A stretch of DNA of 12,684 nt. Origin: Chloroflexota bacterium (GTDB lineage Bacteria; Chloroflexota; Anaerolineae; Ardenticatenales; Ardenticatenaceae). The translations under genes were made by a program, and so were the position numbers. The notes below the pieces were generated by a model that was given only the letters and a program-made list of their open reading frames with translations, was not told the origin of the DNA and did not search any database. This document shows positions 1-6,900 of the stretch, in pieces (position 1 is the first letter of the stretch; each line of letters begins with the position of its first letter). Location of the stretch: contig DOUV01000468.1 in the NCBI GenBank assembly GCA_003520455.1, positions 1 through 12,684 of the forward strand. The letters are read 5' to 3'.

Positions 1-56
1 CGAGTAGCGGGCAGAGCGGGAGACCGGCGCGCTTTGCAACATTGCAGCATTTACAA

Positions 57-85
57 TTTTCGCGAAACGAAAAATGCCTTACAAT
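57..85 (+). promoter_or_regulatory. weak sigma-70-like promoter candidate upstream of ftsZ
   Basis: A TACAAT hexamer (80-85, 5 of 6 to the -10 consensus) lies in the only AT-rich patch of the upstream region. The -35 position 17 bp upstream reads TTTTCG, a poor match. A better -35-like TTTACA (50-55) is too far away (24 bp). The region begins with GAG TAG (2-7), which could be the end of a preceding gene, but too little is present to say so. Confidence 0.3.
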
Positions 86-188
86 ACAACGTAATCCGTA
101 TTCGATGTGGGTGGGACCGAACTGGCCGGCAGGGGGCACCGGGCGCGTGCAACAGGGCCGGACGGTCAAGAAACATCGCAGACTGTCC

Positions 189-195
189 AGGAGGG
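189..195 (+). promoter_or_regulatory. Shine-Dalgarno that fixes the ftsZ start
   Basis: AGGAGGG ends 7 nt before the ATG at 203. It decides the start at 203 rather than the in-frame ATG at 107, whose 32 extra residues do not look like an FtsZ N-terminus and have no comparable ribosome binding site. Confidence 0.8.
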
Positions 196-202
196 TATTG
201 GT

Positions 203-1372
203 ATGGCGGACTTGCTAGGGATGGACGCGATGGGGCTGGTGGATAATTTCGCCAGCATCAAAGTGGTCGGCATCGGCGGCGGCGGGGGCAACGCTGTCAA
301 CCGCATGATCGAAGAAGGGCTGGGCGGCGTCGAGTTCATTACCATCAACACCGACGCGCAGTCCCTCATACTCAGCAAAGCCAAGACGCGCGTGCGCATT
401 GGCGACAAGCTGACGCGCGGCCTGGGCTGCGGCGGCAATCCGGACGTTGGGCGCAAGGCCGCCGAAGAGAGCGCCGACGAGCTTTATGAAGTGATGCGCG
501 GCGCGGATATGGTCTTCATCACCTGCGGGATGGGTGGCGGGACAGGCACCGGCGGCGCGCCGATCATCGCCCAGGTCGCCAAGGAGCTTGGCGCGCTGAC
601 CATCGGTGTGGTGACGCGCCCCTTCACCTTCGAAGGCGCTCGCCGCATTCAGACCGCCGAAGCGGGCATTGAAGCGTTGAAAGGCCAGGTGGATACGCTG
701 ATCGTCATCCCCAACGACCGCCTGCTCCAAATCGTCGACAAGAAGGTCTCAATGCAGGCTGCCTTCCGCGTGGCCGACGATGTGCTGCGTCAGGGCATCC
801 AGGGTATCTCTGAGCTCATCACTGTGCCAGGCCTGATCAACCTGGACTTCGCCGACGTCCGCTCGATTATGGCCGAGGGCGGCGCGGCGCTGATGGCGGT
901 CGGATTAGGTCACGGGGAGAACCGCGCCGCTGAGGCCGCGGGACAGGCCATCTCCAGCCCGCTGCTCGATATCACCATCGACGGCGCTCGGGGGGTGCTC
1001 TTCAACATCACCGGTGGCCCCGACCTCAGCCTCTTTGAGGTCAACGAGGCGGCTGAGATGATCCGTGGCATGACCGATCCCAACGCCAACATCATCTTCG
1101 GCGCCGTGATCGACCCAAACCTCGATGACGAAGTCCGCATCACCGTCGTTGCGACCGGCTTTGTCAATGAAGCCAAGCGGGTTGCGTTACCTCGGGCAGT
1201 TGGCCAGAGCAATCCCGTCTCCACAAGTTTTCCCGCACGCGATGGAACGATTCAGCGACCTGCGACGGGTGCCGGGAATGGGGCAAATCCCCATCACAAG
1301 GTTCGGGAGTTCCCCGTTCGCCGAGTAGACCGCGACGACCTGGATATCCCGGCATTCCTTCGTCGTCGCTAG
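203..1372 (+). CDS. ftsZ: cell division GTPase FtsZ
   Basis: FtsZ is the tubulin-like GTPase that polymerises into the cytoplasmic Z-ring at the division site. The product from ATG 203 is 389 residues, normal for the family. The N-terminal GTPase domain shows the [14 protein letters not shown] start, the tubulin signature [10 protein letters not shown] (about residues 109-118) and the [12 protein letters not shown] helix. The T7 synergy loop NLDFAD (about 213-218) supplies the catalytic aspartates for GTP hydrolysis across the subunit interface. A Pro/Gly/Asn-rich linker leads to the C-terminal conserved peptide [11 protein letters not shown], the expected anchor for FtsA- or SepF-like partners. 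A consensus Shine-Dalgarno sits 7 nt upstream of the chosen start. No ftsA or ftsQ is visible, as only 202 bases lie upstream. Nothing is missing or broken in the protein. Confidence 0.97.
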   Translation: MADLLGMDAMGLVDNFASIKVVGIGGGGGNAVNRMIEEGLGGVEFITINTDAQSLILSKAKTRVRIGDKLTRGLGCGGNPDVGRKAAEESADELYEVMRGADMVFITCGMGGGTGTGGAPIIAQVAKELGALTIGVVTRPFTFEGARRIQTAEAGIEALKGQVDTLIVIPNDRLLQIVDKKVSMQAAFRVADDVLRQGIQGISELITVPGLINLDFADVRSIMAEGGAALMAVGLGHGENRAAEAAGQAISSPLLDITIDGARGVLFNITGGPDLSLFEVNEAAEMIRGMTDPNANIIFGAVIDPNLDDEVRITVVATGFVNEAKRVALPRAVGQSNPVSTSFPARDGTIQRPATGAGNGANPHHKVREFPVRRVDRDDLDIPAFLRRR

Positions 1373-1387
1373 CCCCCGGCGTTCACT

Positions 1388-1423
1388 GTGAGCGCGGCTG
1401 TCGGCCTGCCCGGCCGCGCTCAC
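1388..1423 (+). terminator. hairpin downstream of ftsZ, terminator-like
   Basis: An 11-bp perfect stem, GTGAGCGCGGC (1388-1398) with GCCGCGCTCAC (1413-1423), begins 15 nt after the ftsZ stop. A small inner CGG/CCG pair lies in the 14-nt loop. No T-run follows (next bases TGTAATAG), so it is a structural rather than a classical intrinsic terminator. Confidence 0.5.
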
Positions 1424-1803
1424 TGTAATAGCCGGAGCGCGCTTCTCGGGGGTCCCCACCCCGGGCAGTCCACGCAGCCGCCCGCCGTGAGCGGGCTGAG
1501 ATCCCGTCCCCGTTCCTCATCGCGGGCCATCGCGCTTTGAGCTACGCTCCTCTTGCATCGCCAGGAGCAGCGAGCGCTCGTCGATACCACCTGGGCGCTC
1601 GCCTCGTTGCGGCCCGGCTTGTTGTCGTTATCCTCAAATCCTCGTAAACTCCCCCAAAAGTGTTATTGCCCCTCCCATCAGAGTGTGGTATGAGCAGTCA
1701 ATCCTACTCATTTCTTATCCCCCTTCCCTTTCCGTCCGAGGGCGAAATCGTGATTGCTCAGATGACAAATCGGCAACACGCTACTATTTTAAGGAAATTT
1801 CCC
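1424..1803. other. intergenic region, no gene recognised
   Basis: I see no frame with a ribosome binding site or recognisable protein here. The first part (to about 1640) is GC-rich with several short inverted repeats. From about 1630 the composition turns AT-richer towards the promoter at 1804, and the AT-rich stretch at about 1781-1803 could act as an UP element. The minus strand around 1560-1610 carries a weak T-box-like phrase (CCAGGTGGTATC ... CCTGG), discussed under rejected observations. Short open frames such as 1660-1869 show no family resemblance. Confidence 0.5.
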
Positions 1804-1832
1804 TTGCCAACCCGCGCTCTCTATGCTAGACT
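1804..1832 (+). promoter_or_regulatory. sigma-70-type promoter for nrdR
   Basis: TTGCCA (1804-1809, 5 of 6 to TTGACA) and TAGACT (1827-1832, 4 of 6 to TATAAT) are separated by 17 bp. TGC directly before the -10 makes it an extended -10 (TGCTAGACT). The predicted transcript start is about 1838-1840, giving nrdR a leader of about 265 nt. Confidence 0.55.
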
Positions 1833-1843
1833 GTTGGCCGCCG

Positions 1844-1866
1844 CGATGCCACATCTAGTGGCATCG
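1844..1866. repeat. 9-bp perfect inverted repeat at the nrdR promoter start site
   Basis: CGATGCCAC (1844-1852) and GTGGCATCG (1858-1866) are exact reverse complements with a 5-nt spacer, ATCTA. The repeat lies about 12 nt after the -10, so a bound protein would overlap the start of transcription; alternatively the transcript would begin with this hairpin. It is not an NrdR box: those are 16-nt even palindromes around a CWATATATWG-type core. Confidence 0.6.
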
Positions 1867-2090
1867 TAGAATGAAACCACAAGATATAGAGGGAGTCGAC
1901 CACGCGCTCGCACCTCCCTCGAAATTCCGAACACCAGGTCGTTGCGATGGCCTACGCGCTGGCTTGCCGGGGGAACAGATCCCCGGGCCACGCTACCCAT
2001 ACACGTTCCCTGACCCGCAGAAGCGGACATATCTCGGCGACTGTAGGGCCAGGGAGCGCGGCTCCGCTATTCCCCTTCGACGGTTGTGCC
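1867..2090 (+). other. nrdR leader region with two small hairpins
   Basis: This is the presumed 5' untranslated leader of nrdR. It contains a 6-bp hairpin CCGGGG/CCCCGG (1967-1986) and a 5-bp hairpin GGAGC/GCTCC (2053-2065). I looked for a cobalamin riboswitch, which would suit a B12-dependent reductase locus, and do not see the B12 box or the conserved core. A 78-codon open frame (1871-2107) ends in a TGA overlapping the nrdR ATG, but has no Shine-Dalgarno and no recognisable product. Confidence 0.35.
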
Positions 2091-2096
2091 GGAGGA
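2091..2096 (+). promoter_or_regulatory. Shine-Dalgarno that fixes the nrdR start
   Basis: GGAGGA ends 7 nt before ATG 2104. It favours that ATG over the in-frame GTG at 2086, which lies upstream of the Shine-Dalgarno. The resulting N-terminus MKCPFC is the family standard. Confidence 0.8.
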
Positions 2097-2103
2097 TACC
2101 TCG

Positions 2104-2595
2104 ATGAAGTGCCCCTTTTGCCCCATCGGCGAAAGCCGAGTGATTGATACGCGCGCGGTCGGCGAGGGAATTCGCCGCCGCCGGGAGTGCCAGAGTTGCG
2201 GCCAACGCTTCACCACCTACGAGCGGATCGCTCGCACCAGCCTGATGGTGGTCAAGAACGATGGCCGCCGGGAGGAGTTCGATCAGGACAAGCTGTTCTT
2301 GGGCCTCAAGAAAGCTTGTGCCAAGCGGCCCGTCTCGATCGAGCAACTCGATCAGATCGTCTCGGAGATCGAGGCGGAACTGTACAGCCTGGGCCAGAGT
2401 GAGGTCCCCAGCAAGCTCATCGGCGAAAAGGTGATGGAGCAGTTGGCCGAACTGGACGACGTCGCCTACGTGCGCTTCGCCAGCGTCTACCGTCGCTTCG
2501 CCGATCTCGAGAGTCTGGCCGAGGAGATCCAAAAGCTCAAACAGCAAAGAGAGCGCGAGGCCATCGAGCGCCGCCAGCTGGCCCTCGGGCTCTAG
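2104..2595 (+). CDS. nrdR: transcriptional repressor NrdR
   Basis: NrdR is a zinc-ribbon/ATP-cone repressor that binds tandem NrdR boxes upstream of ribonucleotide reductase genes and senses ATP/dATP balance. The product is 163 residues. The zinc ribbon has cysteines at 3, 6, 29 and 32, followed by the typical arginine-rich turn GIRRRRECQSC and RFTTYER. The ATP-cone spans about 47-137 and includes KRPVS, EVPSKLIGEKVMEQL and DDVAYVRFASVYRRF. The tail is a charged helix rich in Glu, Lys and Arg. The gene lies about 1.4 kb before the reductase gene, which fits its known job, though I found no clear NrdR-box pair upstream of nrdJ. Its stop codon lies within the left arm of a large inverted repeat. 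Confidence 0.96.
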   Translation: MKCPFCPIGESRVIDTRAVGEGIRRRRECQSCGQRFTTYERIARTSLMVVKNDGRREEFDQDKLFLGLKKACAKRPVSIEQLDQIVSEIEAELYSLGQSEVPSKLIGEKVMEQLAELDDVAYVRFASVYRRFADLESLAEEIQKLKQQREREAIERRQLALGL

Positions 2596-2751
2596 CGCGC
2601 CGGTCAAGGCGTCAGACGTCCGAAGTCTGGTGGGGATCGTGCGTGCCCAACGCGCGCTCCGACGGCAGTAATCGCGGCGGGGACGGGCTGCGTGCAAGAC
2701 TTCGGACGTCTTCTCTCCCACCCCCATGGGATTGCTTGACCGGCGCTCTAG
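2592..2751. repeat. 160-bp inverted-repeat element, MITE-like or structured terminator
   Basis: The outer arms are CTAGCGCGCCGGTCAAG (2592-2608) and CTTGACCGGCGCTCTAG (2735-2751), complementary at 16 of 17 positions. The inner arms are AGACGTCCGAAGTCT (2614-2628) and AGACTTCGGACGTCT (2697-2711), perfectly complementary over 15. The centre (2629-2696) is not self-complementary and has no open frame. The two-tier arms suggest a small non-autonomous element or a long-range transcript hairpin. The left end overlaps the nrdR stop codon TAG (2593-2595). Confidence 0.65.
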
Positions 2752-2966
2752 CCGCCCCGCGACGTCGGGCGTTCAAACCACGTCGTTCCCCAATCGGCAC
2801 TGCCGTGCTTCCATGCCCACGTCGAGCCCAGTCGCTATTTTTGTGTCCCTGTTGTTCGTTCGGCCGTGGCGCCGCCCGCGACATACTCGTTGAAGTGTGG
2901 ATTGGCGCCACCTTCCACCCAACAATGACATAATCGTCAAGCCCCGTCGTCGACATAGCAACGAAG

Positions 2967-3031
2967 CCGCGTCAACTTCAGGGCACCAAGAGGGTCTCGC
3001 AGACGAGGCCGTGCCCTGAAGTTGCCCGCGG
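2967..3031 (+). other. 65-nt strong hairpin, possible structured RNA
   Basis: A 14-bp perfect stem, CAACTTCAGGGCAC (2973-2986) with GTGCCCTGAAGTTG (3011-3024), continues outward after a 1x2 internal loop as CCGCG/CGCGG (2967-2971 and 3027-3031). Inside the 24-nt loop is a further GTCT-CGC-AGAC mini-stem (2994-3004). The nested helices separated by purine-rich internal loops look more like a folded RNA than a simple terminator, and no T-run follows. I do not recognise it. Strand is assigned by neighbours only. Confidence 0.4.
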
Positions 3032-3181
3032 AGAACGAGCGAAGCGCGGAAGAGGGGGACCGATTGAAGGAGCCAGGTCCACAGGATCGCTCCCCGTACG
3101 GGGATCTTCGCTCCCAATTCCTGTCGACGGGAACTCCGGCAGTACAATAAATGTGAGAGCGATTGGGTGGTACACACGATC

Positions 3182-3202
3182 GGGCTCTTGAAACAAGGGC
3201 CC
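3182..3202 (+). other. 8-bp hairpin in the acetyltransferase leader
   Basis: GGGCTCTT (3182-3189) pairs with AAGGGCCC (3195-3202), with one G-T wobble, around a 5-nt GAAAC loop. It lies 8 nt after a GGGTGGTAC phrase (3165-3173). It is followed by ATTTGAG rather than a T-run, so terminator activity is uncertain. Confidence 0.35.
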
Positions 3203-3320
3203 ATTTGAGACGCCCGGAGAACCGGCAGCAACAATCTCGCCTGGCTCAGAGGAGCGCGGGTTCCTCTCACTGGCCAGCCCGCCGCGGCTCATCCGGCAAC
3301 CGGGGAGAGGGCCAGAACGG

Positions 3321-3791
3321 ATGATCATTCGCACTGCGGAGCCAACCGATTACGCCCCGGTGATCGCGGTCGTAGACGACTGGTGGGGCGGTCGCCACAT
3401 GAGCGCCATGCTTCCCAAACTCTTCTTCATCCACTTTCGGGAGACCACTTTGGTAGCCGAAGAAGATCGCGAGCTGGTCGGATTTTTGAGCGGCTTCCTC
3501 TCGCAAACCGACCCGGAGGAGGCCTATATTCACTTCGTCGGCGTGAACCCCGAGTACCGTCAGGCAGGGGTGGGACGGCTGCTCTACGAGCGCTTTTTTG
3601 AAGTCGCCCGCCGCCACGGACGCCATCTGGTCCGCTGCGTGACCTCGCCGGTGAACAAGTCCTCGATCGCCTTCCACACCCACATGGGGTTCGGGATCGT
3701 CTCCGGGAATGGCGAGGTCGATGGCATCTCTGTCCACCGCAATTACGATGGACAGGGTGAGGACCGGGTGCTGTTCGTGAAAGCACTTTGA
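3321..3791 (+). CDS. GNAT-family N-acetyltransferase
   Basis: The 156-residue product is a single GNAT domain, which transfers an acetyl group from acetyl-CoA to an amine of a small molecule or protein. The acetyl-CoA pyrophosphate loop is visible as RQAGVG (residues 80-85) after the beta-4 strand YIHFVGVNPEY, followed by helix LLYERFFEVARRHG. Motif B appears as NKSSIAFHTHMGFGIVSG near the C-terminus. The start is ATG 3321, opening MIIRTAEPTDY, a common GNAT beginning, with a purine-rich GGGGAGAGGG about 10 nt upstream. The substrate cannot be inferred; the gene stands alone between two non-coding stretches and has no evident link to nrdJ. After the TGA the same frame stays open for another 54 codons (see findings). 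Confidence 0.9.
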   Translation: MIIRTAEPTDYAPVIAVVDDWWGGRHMSAMLPKLFFIHFRETTLVAEEDRELVGFLSGFLSQTDPEEAYIHFVGVNPEYRQAGVGRLLYERFFEVARRHGRHLVRCVTSPVNKSSIAFHTHMGFGIVSGNGEVDGISVHRNYDGQGEDRVLFVKAL

Positions 3792-3800
3792 AATCAAGGC

Positions 3801-3831
3801 CGTCGACTGTACGGATGCAGTCAGTTCGACG
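3801..3831 (+). other. inverted repeat downstream of the acetyltransferase
   Basis: CGTCGACTG (3801-3809) pairs with CAGTTCGACG (3822-3831) with one bulged T. It starts 9 nt after the stop codon. It could be a weak transcript-end hairpin; no T-run follows. Confidence 0.3.
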
Positions 3832-3915
3832 ACACGGAGTTCGTGGCTCCCGTTGCGGTCGCAAAGGATTTGACTCTCCAAGAGCTGCGAATCGTCAACC
3901 AACATAACCGGGATC

Positions 3916-3941
3916 TGTCCTCGGACACGATTCCGAGGATA
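3916..3941 (+). other. hairpin in the nrdJ leader
   Basis: TCCTCGGA (3918-3925) and TCCGAGGA (3932-3939) are perfect reverse complements around CACGAT, extendable by a G-T and a T-A pair to 10 bp. It lies 16 nt upstream of the nrdJ Shine-Dalgarno AGGAGG (3956-3961), so it could be an operator or a leader hairpin. It does not resemble an NrdR box. Confidence 0.4.
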
Positions 3942-3971
3942 CGACCTTATCCCTGAGGAGGAATCGCCCTC

Positions 3972-6900
3972 ATGTCTGACTCACAATCTATTCTCACCAC
4001 TCCATCACCCCTCGACGCCAGGAACGGCCGAGGAATCCCTCCCATCCCGTCCGATCTCGCTGCACGGGAGGTTCCTCTGACCGAGAACGCCCGAACTGTT
4101 CTGAAGAAACGTTATCTCCGCAAGGGTCCGGACGGCAAGCCCGCCGAGACCATCCCGGAGATGTTCTGGCGCGTTGCCTGGCACGTCGCCCAGCCCGACG
4201 CCGAGGTCGACGCCGACACCTACGCCACTGCGCGGCGCTTCTACGACCTGCTGACCAACCTCAAGTTCATGCCCAACAGCCCCACGTTCACCGGCGCCGG
4301 CACGCCGTTGGGCCAGCTGGCCGCATGTTTCGTGCTCAAGATCGAAGACGATATGGGGAAGGTGAAGAGCGGCATCTTCGATACCCTGCGCGATGCAGTG
4401 CTGATCCAACAGACGGGCGGGGGGAATGGATTCTCGTTCAGCCGCTTGCGCCCAAGGGGCGCAGTGGTGAGGACCAGTATGGGAGTGGCCACAGGTCCCG
4501 TAGGGTTCCTTCGCGTTTACGACAAAGCTTTCGGCGAGGTGAGCCAGGGCGGAACTCGGCGTGGGGCCAACATGGCCGTGCTCCGGATCGATCACCCCGA
4601 CATCCGTGAGTTCATCCGTTGCAAGGCCGAGGAAGGCGAGATCGCCAACTTCAACATCAGCGTGGGTATCACCGACGAATTCATGCAGGCTGTCGAGAAG
4701 GGGACGACCTTCGATCTGCGCTTTGGCGGCAAGGTCCACGAGACGGTGGACGCGCGCGAGCTGTTCAACGAGATCGTCCAACACGCCCACCGCAACGGCG
4801 AGCCCGGCGTCCTCTTCCTCGACGCCGCCAACCGCTCGAACCCGGTGCCACACTTGTACGAGCTGGAGGCGACCAATCCGTGCATCACCGGCGATACTCT
4901 AGTTGCCACCCCCCGAGGCTGGCGCCGGGTGGACAGCATTCGGGAGGGTGACGAAATCTGCACGGTGCTCGGCACCGGTCGAGTCTCCACCATCGAAGTC
5001 AATCACAATATGCCGGTGTACCGCGTCTACCTCTCTGATGGCGCCACAGTGCGAGCGACTGCCGCGCATCAGTTCCACGTTCGGGACTCGCGCCGCAAGT
5101 TCTTTGAACCACGTCGCCTGGATGAGTTGAAACCAGGCGACTGGGTTCGTGTCTACCGGTCCACATTGCCCAACAATCCGGTGCCACCGACTTCAGCCGA
5201 TCTATCTGACCGCGAGTACGGCTTCCTCGTCGGTGTCCTGGTCGGTGATGGCTGTTACACGCCTCATGCTCTGTCGAAAAACGTCGTTCGGGTGAGTACT
5301 CACGCCGATGACGATGAATGGAACGACGTATTGCACCGGGCCTTTGCCAAAGTAGGTGTGGAGAAGATGTACACCTACGTCAGCGAGGGCAGCCGCTCGA
5401 TGATGATGGACCCCAAGCCGGGGAGAGTCGTCGCCGACTGGGTGAAATCATTGCCGCCTGAGGCCGCGCGTGGACCCGAAAAGCGACTCCCCGAGTCCTA
5501 CATCAACAGCAACCGTGATTTCCTTACAGGGCTCCTGGACGGCCTGTTCTCGACCGATGGCAATGTGGACTTGTATAGCAACCATCCGCTCCTGCGCTTC
5601 CACACGTCCAGCCGAGAACTCGCTCAGCAGGTGCGTCGAATCCTGCTCATGTTCGGGGTGCACGCGCGGATTGCAAAGAGCCAGCGCAAGCGGCACGACC
5701 TCAACGGGCGTGTCATCCGCCACGACCGTCCAAAGTACGACGTCGTCATGTCCGGGGCCAGCCTGGGTCGCTTCTTTGAGCAAATCCACCTCAGCCATCC
5801 TGATAAACAAATGAAATTAGAAGAGGCCGCGCTCAGGTCTAACTTCACGGGGGGGAATTGGGCAGCCCGAGTCATCAAGATCGAACCGGCGGGCGTCGAG
5901 ACGGTGTATGATTTGTACGAGCCGCGGAGCGATACCTGGATTACCGAAGGGTACGTCTCGCGGGGGTGCGGCGAGCAGTGGCTCGGGCCATACGAAAACT
6001 GCTGCCTGGGCTCGGTCAACCTGTCACGCCACGTCTCCGATGACGGTGTGATCGATTGGGAGGCCCTGGCCGAGACGGTGCGCACCAGCACCCACTTCCT
6101 GGACAACGTCGTCAGCGCCAACGCCTACGTGCCGGCGGTCCCTGAGCTCAAGGAGGCCGCCGACCGCGCCCGCCGCATTGGGCTGGGGATCATGGGGTTG
6201 GGCGATGTGATGTTCAAGCTGGGCGTCCGCTACGGCTCGGTGGAGGGCCAGGAGTTGGCGGCGCAACTGATGGAATTCGTCCGCTACCATTGCTTGCAGC
6301 ACTCCATTGAGTTGGCCCGGGAGCGCGGCCCCTTCCCGGCGATCAACGGCTCGATCTACGACCCCGAGAACCTCAAGTGGCGCCCGCCGGTGCTGCTCTT
6401 CGCCTACGAGCACGACTGGGGGCGCCCGCCGCTGGACTGGCCCGCCATCGTGGCCGGCATCAAGCGGCATGGCATCCGCAACGCCGCCCAGACCACCGTC
6501 GCGCCGACCGGGACGATCTCTACGGTCGCCGGGGTGGAGGGCTACGGCTGCGAGCCCGTCTTCGCCCTGGCCTACCTGCGCTGGGTCCAGGACGGCGACA
6601 ATCGCCTCCAACTGACCTACACCAGCCCACTCTTCGAGAGGGCCCTGATCGAGGCCGGCCTGGACGAAGCCACCCGCCAGCAGATCAGCGAGAAGGTCTC
6701 GCTCACCGGCTCGTGCCAGGAGTTGACCGAGCTGCCCGAGGACATCCGCCACACCTTCGTCGTCGCCGGCGACATCACGCCTGAAGAACACGTGCGCATG
6801 CAGGCCGCCATCCAGGCTTTCGTCGACAACAGTCTAAGCAAGTGTGTCGCCGGTGACACCCTGGTGCTTACAACCCAAGGCCTGGTTCCCATCGCCAGCC

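Larger units (their letters stand above)
2752..3320. other. 569-base intergenic region with strong hairpins
   Basis: No convincing gene is present on either strand; the minus-strand open frames 2773-3270 and 2978-3334 have no ribosome binding site or family resemblance. Structure seen: an 8-bp inverted repeat GTGGCGCC/GGCGCCAC (2866-2873 and 2904-2911), the 65-nt hairpin at 2967-3031, a CCCCGTACGGGG palindrome near 3092-3103, and an 8-bp hairpin at 3182-3202. A TACAAT (3143-3148) could be a -10 for the downstream acetyltransferase, but no good -35 accompanies it. Confidence 0.45.

Noticed and set aside
107..202. N-terminal extension of ftsZ from ATG 107
   Set aside because: The consensus Shine-Dalgarno at 189-195 serves ATG 203, and the 32 extra residues do not resemble FtsZ.
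1555..1615. T-box-like antiterminator on the minus strand (CCAGGTGGTATC with CCTGG)
   Set aside because: The core differs from UGGNACC at one position, and the stem I-like sequence lies on the wrong side. Downstream on that strand is only the back of ftsZ, so there is no gene to regulate.
1867..2103. Possible cobalamin riboswitch upstream of nrdR
   Set aside because: I looked because the reductase is B12-dependent; no B12 box or conserved core could be found.
1871..2107. 78-codon open frame whose TGA overlaps the nrdR ATG
   Set aside because: The ATGA overlap hints at translational coupling, but there is no Shine-Dalgarno, codon usage looks random and the product resembles nothing; nrdR has its own strong ribosome binding site.
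2752..2800. tRNA T-arm-like GTTCAAACC near 2771
   Set aside because: The flanking bases do not form a T-stem and no acceptor or anticodon arm can be built around it.
3267..3905. 212-codon open frame on the minus strand over the acetyltransferase
   Set aside because: It is antisense to a clear GNAT gene, has no Shine-Dalgarno and no recognisable motif.
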